A model generated the notes under the pieces. That model was not told where the DNA came from. It did no database searches and was given only the letters and a program-made list of their open reading frames with translations. From positions 1 through 44,708 of the forward strand of contig JANQJL010000056.1 of NCBI GenBank assembly GCA_028281675.1: a stretch of DNA of 44,708 nt, in the 5' to 3' direction. The position numbers and the translations under genes are program-made. The stretch is from Simkaniaceae bacterium. Lineage in GTDB: Bacteria; Chlamydiota; Chlamydiia; Chlamydiales; Simkaniaceae. Each line of letters begins with the position of its first letter. Within the stretch, counting starts at the first letter, position 1. Shown here piece by piece: positions 1 to 7,587 of this stretch.

Positions 1-83
1 CTTCTGCATACTATGTCGGGACAGCTGGTACAGTATCCTCGGAAACGGTTATTCGGTATATCACAGAATGCCAGGGTAAATAG
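1..83 (+). CDS. tnpA: IS200/IS605-family transposase TnpA, C-terminal fragment (cut by window edge)
   Basis: Reading from base 3, the frame gives SAYYVGTAGTVSSETVIRY followed by ITECQGK and a TAG stop at 81-83. The pattern Y-[FYV]-V-G-[TS]-x-G-x-V-[ST]-x-E-x-[IV]-x-x-Y-I is the usual C-terminus of the small HUH-type Y1 transposases of IS200/IS605 elements, which move as single-stranded DNA. Only about 26 residues are in the window, so it cannot be judged whether the gene upstream is intact. The stop is followed directly by an imperfect hairpin, as expected for the right end of such an element. Assignment is by pattern recognition only. Confidence 0.72.
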   Translation, partial: SAYYVGTAGTVSSETVIRYITECQGK

Positions 84-129
84 CACGCTTTCATCTCAAC
101 CCCCTAAACGGGATGAGAATTCCCGCGTG
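84..129 (+). mobile_element. Imperfect hairpin after tnpA, probable right end of the IS200/IS605 element
   Basis: The outer arms CACGC (84-88) and GCGTG (125-129) pair exactly. Inside them CTCAACCC pairs imperfectly with GGGATGAG around a short loop. IS200/IS605 elements carry subterminal hairpins rather than terminal inverted repeats, and the right-end hairpin lies just past the tnpA stop. The DUF2442-like reading frame begins immediately afterwards, so the element boundary is probably near 130. The exact end cannot be fixed without a second copy. Confidence 0.45.
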
Positions 130-131
130 TC

Positions 132-323
132 ACTTTAAGTGGTGAAATAGATCTAAACTATTTAGTAGGTCAGGGAGTTTTTAAAGACGCATGGCCGAAT
201 AAAGAGCAATTTGATCGGGTGCGGATCAATCCCGAAACAAGTACGCTAACTTGGGGCTTTGGCGATAATGAAGTAGATTTAGATCCATATGTTCTTAGAG
301 AAAAACTTTCTGAGTCCAATTAA
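132..323 (+). pseudogene. DUF2442-family protein, 5' end missing
   Basis: An open frame of about 63 codons ends with TAA at 321-323 and contains GEIDLNYLVGQGVFK, then RVRINPETSTLTW, then EVDLDPYVL. This is the typical DUF2442 C-terminal core ([DE]-L-x-x-L-[VL]-G-x-G-V-F ... R-V-x-[VI]-[DN]-P-E-T-x-T-[LI]-x-W ... D-[LI]-x-P-x-x-L). DUF2442 proteins are about 80-100 residues and are commonly paired with DUF4160 proteins in toxin-antitoxin-like modules. Here the first third is absent: the frame runs straight into the right end of the IS200/IS605 element and no start codon or ribosome-binding site is present. The simplest reading is a gene interrupted by the insertion. Confidence 0.6.
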
Positions 324-351
324 TGAGCCTATCCCGAACTCCTAGGGTCGA

Positions 352-534
352 TTAGGTATTTTTGATATATGTAAGTAATTTGATTCGGGTTGATGCAGAG
401 ACATCCTTTCGCATTGCATAAAGAGTATATCGATTTATCCCGAGCCTAAGAGCATCACTCATTCTAATGCGACCACCTCTTGAGCAGATAAGGTCGATAT
501 ACTTTTTAAATCTTTTGTTATTAGAGGCTTGCAT
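352..534 (-). pseudogene. AbiEi-like antitoxin N-terminal HTH domain, truncated
   Basis: The 60-residue product contains the segment RGGRIRMSDALRLGIN followed by RYTLYAMRKD. This matches the N-terminal winged-helix domain of AbiEi-type antitoxins and related regulators (G-G-x-[IL]-x-[TR]-x-[DE]-A-x-x-[LA]-G-[IV]-x-x-x-x-L-Y-x-[ML]-x). Family members normally continue with a '[LI]-S-R-G-x-Y' stretch and a C-terminal domain of 100 or more residues. Here the frame ends in IKLLTYIKNT and a stop, and no convincing continuation is visible in the other frames down to the DUF2442 remnant. It may be a decayed antitoxin or a stand-alone HTH peptide. The ATG at 532-534 lies just beyond a 44-base palindrome. 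Confidence 0.45.
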
Positions 535-542
535 ATTAATTC

Positions 543-586
543 CAGACGTTATGCATGTTTATATGTATATATATGCATTATGTCTG
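543..586. promoter_or_regulatory. 44-bp imperfect palindrome upstream of the AbiEi-like gene
   Basis: The segment runs from CAGACGTTATGCAT to ATGCATTATGTCTG; 17 of 22 positions match between the halves. It lies 9-52 bases upstream of the ATG of the AbiEi-like gene. AbiEi antitoxins are known to repress their own promoters by binding inverted repeats, so an operator is the favoured reading. A terminator for the RND operon, which also ends toward this side, is less likely because no T-run follows. Confidence 0.4.
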
Positions 587-639
587 ATTTGGATTTATCT
601 ATCAAATCACTCACCTAATGCCGAGATCAATAGAGGTTT

Positions 640-3600
640 TTAGCTGCCTAGTTCTTCGCTGGTTTTGTCTTTTTTGCGGTGGTAGCGTTGTCGCATTGTT
701 TCTAGATAGGTGAAGACGATGGGGGTGAAGTAGAGGGTGAGAATTTGCGAAATGATGAGTCCTCCAACAATGACTAGGCCAAGGGGGCGGCGTGATTGTG
801 CGGTCGATCCACCAATACCAAGAGCAATGGGAACAGCTCCCATCATTGCGGAAAAAGTTGTCATAAGGATCGGGCGGAAACGGGCAACGCATGCTTCGTA
901 AATGGCAGCGTGAAGCTCTTTCCCTTCATGGATCCCTTCGTTGGCGAAGTCAACAAGCATGATTCCATTTTTTAAGACAATTCCTAGGAGCATGATGACT
1001 CCAATAAAGGCATATAGGGAGAGGGGTTCACCAAAGGCCATAAGGGTAAGAACTGCTCCGAATGCTGCCGGAGGAAGGGCGGACATTACGGTGAGAGGGT
1101 GGATGAAATTTTCATAGAGTATTCCTAGGATTACATAGATGGCAAAGATGGTTATGACGAAGAGGAATTCAAGGCTCGCGAAAGATTGTTGAAAAACTTG
1201 GGTAGAGCCGATCTGAATTGCATGTATGTCGTTTGAAAGGGTGTTTTCTGCAATCTCATCAAGCTCATTAAGGGCAGAACCTAAAGGGACGCCTGCACCA
1301 ATATCATAGGAAATAGTCGTTGCGGGAAGGGTATTGATATGGGTGACGCTTAAGGGGCCAACCCCTTGCTTCCAGGTGGAAACTGTCGATAGGGGAACTT
1401 GCGTTGGAAAGGAGGTTTTGATGTTATTGTTTTCATTTGGATCATCGATTGGTGTTTTTGTACTTGCAGAAATATAGAGTTTGTCAAGAACGCTAGGATC
1501 CTTATAAGCACTGGGAACGGTTTCGACGATGACATAATATTGGTCAGCGACGCCATTAATTTGAGAGAGTTTTCCTCCCGAATAAGCATAGAGAAAAGCT
1601 TCTTCAATAGCATTTGCCGAAATGTTTAAGTCATAGGCTCGATCTCGATCAATATGAACATCAAGGTAGGGAGCATTATTATGCATATCACTTGTGACCT
1701 GCTGAAAACTGGAGGATTTTTTCATTGCATTGATCACTTTGTCTGTGTCTTCGTAGAGCTTATCGCTACTCAGCCCTTGGAGGGTATATTGATAGTTCCC
1801 CATGCTAGTTGATGTTCCTACGTCAAGATTGATCAATGGAAGGGGTCTTAAGAAGACATTCACACCAGCAACTGCTTGAAGTTTGGGAAGGAGCTGGCCT
1901 ATCACACTTTCCATACTCCCTCTATCTTTGTAGGGCTTGAGGCGGATAAACATAAGTGATTGGTTATTGTTCGGGATGCCGCCAACGGCAACATGATCCT
2001 GAATGTTGGGGTCTTTTCGAATGATTTCAGAGAGTTGCTCTTGGTATTCGATCATTTTATAAGGAGAAGTTGCGTCAGAGGAAAGGGCGAAACCACTTAT
2101 AAAGCCAAGGTCATCACTTGGAATAAAATCGGTGGGTAAAGACATTCCCAAGTAGATGGTTGCTGCAAAGGACCCCGCGCCGACAAGGACAGTGATGAAA
2201 CGGTGCTTAAAGACAATGCTTAGCCCTTTTTTATAGAGGTTTAAAAGTCGTTGATTTAGTTTTTCTGATATTTTTTCGATGAAGTTTTTTTTGTCGTTAC
2301 TATTTTTTGCAACGACGAAGCGGCTACAGAGCATAGGGGTAAGGGAAAGAGAGATAAATCCAGAGATGAGAACTGCAATGACAATGGTGATAGCAAACTC
2401 ACGAAAAATCCGCCCCATAATTCCTGCCATAAAGACCATTGGGATAAAAACGCAAGCAAGGGAGAGTGTCATTGAAAGGATGGTGAAGCTGATTTGCTTT
2501 GAACCGTTATGTGTAGCCTCCCAAGTGGTTTTTCCCATCTCAACATGGCGATGAATATTTTCAAGAACGACGATGGCATCATCGACAAGGAAGCCAACAG
2601 AAAGGGTAATAGCGAGGAGAGAGAGGATATCGATGCTAAAGCCTAGTAAAAACATGACAGCAAAGGTTCCAACAACAGACATCGGGAGGGCTAAAAGGGG
2701 GATAAGGGTGTCGCGCGCTTTCCCAAGATAAAAAAGGACGACTAAGACGACTAAGAAAAAAGCGGCCATAAGGGTAAATTGTACATCATGGATTGATTCC
2801 ATAATGAAGACCGATTGATCGAAGATTGTCTCCAGTTCGATCGATGCTGGCAGTTCCCACTTAATCTCGTCAAGAAGCTCATTCACTCCATCGACTACTT
2901 TGATGGTGTTTGCTCCTGCTTGCTTAATGATCGCCACGACAACACAAGGAGTTGAATTGTTTTCGGTAATGAAGTTAAGAGAATATTTATCATTCTGAAG
3001 AGAATTGAGAGCATGGCCAATATCTTTGACTTTAAGGAGGGCATGATTGTTATTCCGAATAATGAGCTCATGATATCCTTCTGCTTTTTTCATTTGCCCA
3101 TCAACCGTGATGGTATACTCAACATCTGGGCCATAAAGATTACCAACAGGGAGTTCTGGGTTACTGTTTATAATAGCGTCTGCAACTTCATCGATCCCTA
3201 TCTGATGGGAGGAAAGGTAGTCGGGATCAACTTGAACCCGGACTGCAAAAGGGGAACCATAAACTTCTACATCAGAGACCCCATCAACCATCCCAAGTCT
3301 TCTCCCCACCAAGGAGTAGGCATAGTCATAAAGCTCTCCAAGGGACATCAGGTCTGAAGAAATTGACATAAAAATGACGGGGGTTTGGGAAGGATTCGTT
3401 TTTTTGTAAGTGGGGTAGTTCGGGAGATCGCTAGGGAGGTTGGGTTGCGCCTGGTTAATGGCTGCTTGAACGTCGGTGGCAGCTGCATCGATATCACGAT
3501 TAAGAGCAAACTGAAGGACAATTGTAGAGCTCCCATTGACACTGGAGGAGGCAATGGTTTGGATACCATCTACAGCAGTAAATTGCCGCTCAAGAGGAGA

Positions 3601-3792
3601 TGTTACGGTATCGGCCATTGTTTGAGGACTTGCGCCAGGATAAGAAGTGGTCACTTCAATGGTTGGGTATTCAACGTCTGGAAGATCGCTGACAGGGAGC
3701 CCCTTATAAGCCATGAGCCCAAAAAAGAGGATCGAAATCATGACGAGGCTTGTCATGACAGGGCGGCGAATGAAAGGTTCAGAAAAATTCAT
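640..3792 (-). CDS. RND-family multidrug efflux pump, inner-membrane transporter (AcrB/MdtB type)
   Basis: The 1050-residue protein has the usual length and architecture of hydrophobe/amphiphile efflux-1 pumps: a first membrane helix at about 12-30, a large periplasmic porter loop, a block of helices at about 335-540, a second periplasmic loop and a final helix block. The segment GFLVDDAIVVLENIHRH near residue 405 carries the paired aspartates of the fourth helix used in proton relay. The start PFIRRPVMTSLVMI and the late segment LGIVLKNGIMLVDFANEG are also family hallmarks. Its ATG overlaps the adaptor's stop as ATGA, so it is the last gene of a three-gene operon. It should export drugs or other amphiphiles through the adaptor and channel encoded upstream. 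The substrate cannot be told. RND systems are not typical of Chlamydia proper. Confidence 0.95.
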   Translation of the reverse strand: MNFSEPFIRRPVMTSLVMISILFFGLMAYKGLPVSDLPDVEYPTIEVTTSYPGASPQTMADTVTSPLERQFTAVDGIQTIASSSVNGSSTIVLQFALNRDIDAAATDVQAAINQAQPNLPSDLPNYPTYKKTNPSQTPVIFMSISSDLMSLGELYDYAYSLVGRRLGMVDGVSDVEVYGSPFAVRVQVDPDYLSSHQIGIDEVADAIINSNPELPVGNLYGPDVEYTITVDGQMKKAEGYHELIIRNNNHALLKVKDIGHALNSLQNDKYSLNFITENNSTPCVVVAIIKQAGANTIKVVDGVNELLDEIKWELPASIELETIFDQSVFIMESIHDVQFTLMAAFFLVVLVVLFYLGKARDTLIPLLALPMSVVGTFAVMFLLGFSIDILSLLAITLSVGFLVDDAIVVLENIHRHVEMGKTTWEATHNGSKQISFTILSMTLSLACVFIPMVFMAGIMGRIFREFAITIVIAVLISGFISLSLTPMLCSRFVVAKNSNDKKNFIEKISEKLNQRLLNLYKKGLSIVFKHRFITVLVGAGSFAATIYLGMSLPTDFIPSDDLGFISGFALSSDATSPYKMIEYQEQLSEIIRKDPNIQDHVAVGGIPNNNQSLMFIRLKPYKDRGSMESVIGQLLPKLQAVAGVNVFLRPLPLINLDVGTSTSMGNYQYTLQGLSSDKLYEDTDKVINAMKKSSSFQQVTSDMHNNAPYLDVHIDRDRAYDLNISANAIEEAFLYAYSGGKLSQINGVADQYYVIVETVPSAYKDPSVLDKLYISASTKTPIDDPNENNNIKTSFPTQVPLSTVSTWKQGVGPLSVTHINTLPATTISYDIGAGVPLGSALNELDEIAENTLSNDIHAIQIGSTQVFQQSFASLEFLFVITIFAIYVILGILYENFIHPLTVMSALPPAAFGAVLTLMAFGEPLSLYAFIGVIMLLGIVLKNGIMLVDFANEGIHEGKELHAAIYEACVARFRPILMTTFSAMMGAVPIALGIGGSTAQSRRPLGLVIVGGLIISQILTLYFTPIVFTYLETMRQRYHRKKDKTSEELGS

Positions 3793-4931
3793 CCATCGTC
3801 CTCATCTTCGACAACAGTCACTTTAGCACCGGGGTAGAGATTAATTTGTCCCACTGTAATGACTTTCTCTCCAGCTTTTAGCCCCTTTGTAATGACAATG
3901 GTGTTATCCTCTTGTATTTGTCCAGTGATGACATTGCGACGCTCGACCGTTTTATTTCCCTTCATGACGTAGACATATTTTTGCTTAGGGCTGGTTTGAA
4001 TCGTTTCGAAGGGGACAAGGACTGCATTTTCAATGGTATCGAGAATGAGCTTGACCTTTACATATTCATTAGGCCAAAGGACCTTATCTTCATTTGCATG
4101 AGTCCCTTTGAGTTTGATCATTCCTGTGGAGATATCGATCCCGTTATCAATAAATGTAAGATCACCTTTATAGGTAGGAGTTTCGGGATCATTGACGGCA
4201 GCAAGGACCTTTAAATCGCCATATTTAGCCTTATAACGTTGCACCATGGGAAGGTCTTTTTCGTTGATGAAGAAGACCGAATAGATCGGTGTGATTTGAT
4301 TGAGGGTGACAAGGGTCGTTTCTGCAGATTCTAAGATAATATTTCCATCGCGGATTTGACTCTCTCCTGCGCGGGCACTAAGAGGGGCATAGATCGTCGT
4401 ATAGCCGAGATTAATTTTTGCATTATCAACATCGCCGCGACTTTGTTTAACAAGTGCTTCGCCTGAAATGACATTGGTAATCAGGCTATCATAATCATTT
4501 TGAGAGATATATTCATCTTTCACAAGGGTAGCATTTCTCTCAGCAGTCCTTTCAGCAAATCCTAAATTTGCGATATTTTCCTCGAGCTCACCTTCCGCTT
4601 TTTCTAAATCGGCAAGGTAGGGACGTTGGTCGATAAGATAAAGTAGGTCACCCTCTTTAACATCGGCCCCATCAGGGAAGTAGGTTTTCATCAGCTGCCC
4701 ATTGACCTGGGCCATGATATTGACAGTCTGGTAAGCTTCCATATGGCCGACTGTAGAAATATAATAGGGGACATCTTTTGCCTCTGCGCGCGCAATATGA
4801 ACGGGAATGGGGTTAGGTGGGGGCGTTTCCTTTTTCTTGGAGCATCCTACAATTGCAAGGAGCGCAATAAAACTAAAAAGCGACCACCGGGGAATTTTGC
4901 AATTGGCTCTAAAAAGGGCTCTTTTTACCAT
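3789..4931 (-). CDS. RND efflux periplasmic adaptor (membrane-fusion protein), lipoprotein
   Basis: The 380-residue protein belongs to the AcrA/MdtA adaptor family, which bridges pump and channel. A lipobox (LLAIVGC, Cys30) predicts a lipid-anchored periplasmic protein. Next come the barrel-sandwich half AEAKDVPYYISTVGHMEAY, a coiled-coil hairpin at about 100-170, the segment RAGESQIRDGNII, and a C-terminal membrane-proximal domain. The gene overlaps the channel gene by 23 bases and the pump gene by 4. Its first 20 residues are odd: positions 8-19 (RANCKIPRWSLF) are encoded by the interspersed palindromic repeat described at 4872-4910, so the original start may have been replaced. No alternative ATG lies between the repeat and the hydrophobic core. 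Confidence 0.92.
   Translation of the reverse strand: MVKRALFRANCKIPRWSLFSFIALLAIVGCSKKKETPPPNPIPVHIARAEAKDVPYYISTVGHMEAYQTVNIMAQVNGQLMKTYFPDGADVKEGDLLYLIDQRPYLADLEKAEGELEENIANLGFAERTAERNATLVKDEYISQNDYDSLITNVISGEALVKQSRGDVDNAKINLGYTTIYAPLSARAGESQIRDGNIILESAETTLVTLNQITPIYSVFFINEKDLPMVQRYKAKYGDLKVLAAVNDPETPTYKGDLTFIDNGIDISTGMIKLKGTHANEDKVLWPNEYVKVKLILDTIENAVLVPFETIQTSPKQKYVYVMKGNKTVERRNVITGQIQEDNTIVITKGLKAGEKVITVGQINLYPGAKVTVVEDEDDG
4872..4910. repeat. Palindromic-element copy A (half element), inside the channel/adaptor gene overlap
   Basis: The plus strand reads CTAAAAAGCGACCACCGGGG then AATTTTGCAATTGGCTCT. It matches copies D and E over about 37 bases. The left arm is missing. The copy supplies the TAG stop of the outer-membrane channel gene and codes for residues 8-19 of the adaptor. 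Shared 17-bp core with copies C and E: ATTTTGCAATTGGCTC, with only one or two differences. Confidence 0.75.
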
Positions 4932-6405
4932 TGGGACTTTCCTTATGTTCTATCATTTCTATGTAGGGGACTTTTGCTTTATTATTAGGAGGAAAAAGGG
5001 TCCCTGTTGCAAAAGCTAGGTTTGCAACGGAAGTGTACCAACTATTTTGGGCTCCGGCGAGCTGAGCCCTTGCATCAGCTACTGCTGTTTGAGCGTTGAT
5101 AAGGTTCACAATTGTCCCCGTTCCAACTTTGTATTTTTTCAGATTAACCTTGAAATCCTCTTCAGCAGATTCCAGGTAGGATTTTGCATATTCCATTGAT
5201 TCTTTTGCATAAGCAACATCGCTCCGATAGTTAGAAACTTGTTGGATAATATCAAGTCTAACTTGATCTAAAGAGGCCTGCGCTTGCTCAACTGTTGCCC
5301 GCGCTTTTTTTATCGAGTTTTCAATGAAAAATCCTTGGAAGAGGGGGAAGGTGAGGTTAACCTGCGCTGTGAAATCATAATGGTCATTCACCCCACGTTG
5401 AAAATACTTCCTACCAATTTCAAACTCGCCTGTGATGACCGGTGCTTTTTTGAGTTTAGCTGCTGCCAAACTTGCTTTTGTTGATTTAACCTCCGCTTCT
5501 GCAGCCATTAAATCGGGGCGATAGTCATTTGCTTTGACAATCAACTTATCCAAAGTTTCTAATTTAAATGGGACAACTTCATCGGGGTAACCTTGGAAAT
5601 AATAGGCTTGGTTTGAGGGGAGACCCATCGTCGCAACAAGAGTTGTATAGGCTGTATGAAGCATTTGCTTTTGATTCACGACAGCAAGCTTTTGCGATAA
5701 ATAACTCGTTTTTGCCTGGACAATATCGGAGACATCGGCAAGTCCTTGGCGAAATCTTTCCTCGGTCGCGTCGAGGGAAACCTTCGCATTGACTACATCT
5801 TGCTCAGTCGAAAAAAGGAGCTCTTTTTGATAGAGATAATCGTAGTAATCGGTCATCACAAGCTGGATTGTTTCTTGTATCTGACTGTTGTGAGACCAAT
5901 CGGCGTTATAGAGTGATTGCAACGCCGCTTCACTTGTCATTCGGGTTTGACCAAAGTCCAAAATGGTATAGGTAAGATCGAGCTCGCCCCCATATTGTGT
6001 CTCATAAATGATCGATCGTGTGGCACCAGTAAACTCCGCATACCGTGTCCGGGTATAATTTCCATCGATATCTGCCAGTACAAAATAGTTCCGAAGTGAC
6101 TGCCCATATTCGGCAGCGCTCACCCTTGCTGATGCCCAACTCTGCTTTGTATTGGGATTTCTTGCTAAGGAAATATCAATAATTTCAGCTAAGGTAATGG
6201 GAGCTTCCTCAGAGAAAAGATGGTAATCTTCACCATCTTCTTCAAGCTTGCTCATATCAGGGAGGCGTTTACTTGCTTTTGTTGGAGGGTACCAAAAGTT
6301 ATCGCTCCGCTCCGGGGCATAGGCAAAAGGGTCATTTGCCCCTCGCACATCGCACCCCTGTGCAAACAAAAAACAAATAATAATTAAAGCAAATGCACGG
6401 AGCAT
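4909..6405 (-). CDS. Outer-membrane efflux channel, TolC/OprM (NodT) type lipoprotein
   Basis: The 498-residue protein is the outer-membrane factor of the operon. It begins with a short hydrophobic signal and lipobox (FLFAQGC, Cys18). It then has the two repeated OEP domains: ITLAEIIDISLARNPNTKQSW and LIVKANDYRPDLMAAEAEV mark the N-terminal helices of each half. Long alpha-helical stretches with heptad character (KARATVEQAQASLDQVRLD and RSDVAYAKESMEYAKSYLE) build the periplasmic tunnel. The segment YKVGTGTIVNLINAQTAVADA is a common C-terminal motif of the family. It is the first gene of the operon, a less usual order than adaptor-pump-channel. Its stop is contributed by a repeat element, so the last few residues (NGKKSPF) may not be ancestral. 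Confidence 0.93.
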   Translation of the reverse strand: MLRAFALIIICFLFAQGCDVRGANDPFAYAPERSDNFWYPPTKASKRLPDMSKLEEDGEDYHLFSEEAPITLAEIIDISLARNPNTKQSWASARVSAAEYGQSLRNYFVLADIDGNYTRTRYAEFTGATRSIIYETQYGGELDLTYTILDFGQTRMTSEAALQSLYNADWSHNSQIQETIQLVMTDYYDYLYQKELLFSTEQDVVNAKVSLDATEERFRQGLADVSDIVQAKTSYLSQKLAVVNQKQMLHTAYTTLVATMGLPSNQAYYFQGYPDEVVPFKLETLDKLIVKANDYRPDLMAAEAEVKSTKASLAAAKLKKAPVITGEFEIGRKYFQRGVNDHYDFTAQVNLTFPLFQGFFIENSIKKARATVEQAQASLDQVRLDIIQQVSNYRSDVAYAKESMEYAKSYLESAEEDFKVNLKKYKVGTGTIVNLINAQTAVADARAQLAGAQNSWYTSVANLAFATGTLFPPNNKAKVPYIEMIEHKESPNGKKSPF

Positions 6406-6410
6406 TAAAC

Positions 6411-6453
6411 AAAACCACTCTTTCCCTTTGTACTAAAATAAAAGAGTGATTTT
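6411..6453 (-). terminator. Candidate intrinsic terminator after the M48 peptidase gene
   Basis: On the minus strand AAAATCACTCTTT (6453-6441) pairs with AAAGAGTGGTTTT (6423-6411), 12 of 13 positions plus a G-T wobble, and is followed by GTTT. It lies between the M48 stop and the efflux operon start, where it would separate the two units. The stem is AT-rich and the T-tract short, so strength is uncertain. Confidence 0.4.
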
Positions 6454-6459
6454 AATCAA

Positions 6460-7536
6460 TTATACTTTGATTTGTTTCCAAGCTTTAACATCTGCAAAAA
6501 GGGCAGCTTGTCTCTCCGTGCAAGGAGGATGAGAGTGCCAGAAGCTTTGGATTTTTTGAAACCAGTTAGGTAAATAGTCATAAAGACCTTTCGACTCTCT
6601 CTTAAGTAGCTCTTGAAGGAACAGGGCTCCAGCAGGGTTATAACCCGCTTCTGCTGCTAGGCGGGTTCCATACTTATCTGCTTCCAGTTCATGGTGGCGA
6701 CTTCCCATTAAGAAATAGAGTTCAACACCGAGCTTTACCAACCAGTTGAAGGCGAGATGATGAAGACGTTGATACCCTTTGATTTTCTCTCTTTCTTTCT
6801 TAAAATTGGCTTTATCTGTAGAAGTCATATCGCCATTTTTATTCAAATGTTCAATGCGCTCCTTTAGGTCTTTCTTTTTTCCATTGATAAGGCTTTGAGT
6901 GTAGGCACTTGCAGTAAAGATCCCTGCTTGAACGATAAAGCTCCGCTCAAGCTTGCGGGCAGAGTGGCGAGCATCGGCATGGGTCATTTCGTGTCCTAGA
7001 AGAGCTGCAATGACATCTTCTTTTGTCACATCTGCATAGCTGATAAACTCTCCGGTCTCTGGATGAGTGTATCCTTGAAGTCCCATCTCTTTTTTATTGT
7101 TTACAAAGTAGTCAATCCGCTCCAGTATTCGTTTGTATATCGCGATTTTACCACCAGGGAGGCACCACGCGTTGACGACATCTTTGTTGATGATCTTTAC
7201 TTCATAGGGGAGATCTCTTCGCGCGTGAGCTTTTAGCTTGCCCATAATATGGCTTACTTTTGGAAGCTCAAAGTGGTTACTTATTGATCCCCCTTGGTTA
7301 ATGACCATCATAGGGTACATCGCTGATCCCATTACTTTTTCAACCCAAGTAGGGAGGTATCTTAGCTCCCGTTTTCCATGAACGGGATTCACCCCGTAGA
7401 AATAGTCAATAATTGAGATTGAGGATTTTGCAATCCCATCTGTTTTTTTTGCTTCTGGCGACTGAGTCTCATTGGCCTCTACGACTCCATACTCTTCACT
7501 AATTGATTCTGATCCAGTTATTTCAACTGTAGACAT
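6460..7536 (-). CDS. M48-family zinc metallopeptidase without an obvious signal peptide
   Basis: This 358-residue protein shows M48 peptidase motifs in order: NAWCLPGGKIAIYKRIL (the conserved N-A-[FW]-x-x-P-G-G region), the zinc-binding and catalytic HEMTH at 182-186, the third ligand region ELEADKYGTRLA (Glu283, Asp287), and SHPPCTERQAAL near the end. The same order is seen in OMA1/BepA/LoiP-type enzymes that degrade misfolded membrane or outer-membrane proteins. Unlike those it lacks a clear signal peptide or lipobox. The first about 40 residues are rich in Ser, Thr and Glu, which is compatible with a cytoplasmic role or with secretion by another route. It stands alone on the minus strand between gatB and the efflux operon. 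Confidence 0.88.
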   Translation of the reverse strand: MSTVEITGSESISEEYGVVEANETQSPEAKKTDGIAKSSISIIDYFYGVNPVHGKRELRYLPTWVEKVMGSAMYPMMVINQGGSISNHFELPKVSHIMGKLKAHARRDLPYEVKIINKDVVNAWCLPGGKIAIYKRILERIDYFVNNKKEMGLQGYTHPETGEFISYADVTKEDVIAALLGHEMTHADARHSARKLERSFIVQAGIFTASAYTQSLINGKKKDLKERIEHLNKNGDMTSTDKANFKKEREKIKGYQRLHHLAFNWLVKLGVELYFLMGSRHHELEADKYGTRLAAEAGYNPAGALFLQELLKRESKGLYDYLPNWFQKIQSFWHSHPPCTERQAALFADVKAWKQIKV

Positions 7537-7587
7537 ATAAACCTCAAATTTTTTTGAAGCAATAATACAGAAGTGCAGGTTTTTAAA

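Noticed and set aside
3385-3837. 150-codon plus-strand frame opposite the RND pump gene
   Set aside because: It is the antisense shadow of a strongly conserved pump gene and shows no family features or ribosome-binding site.
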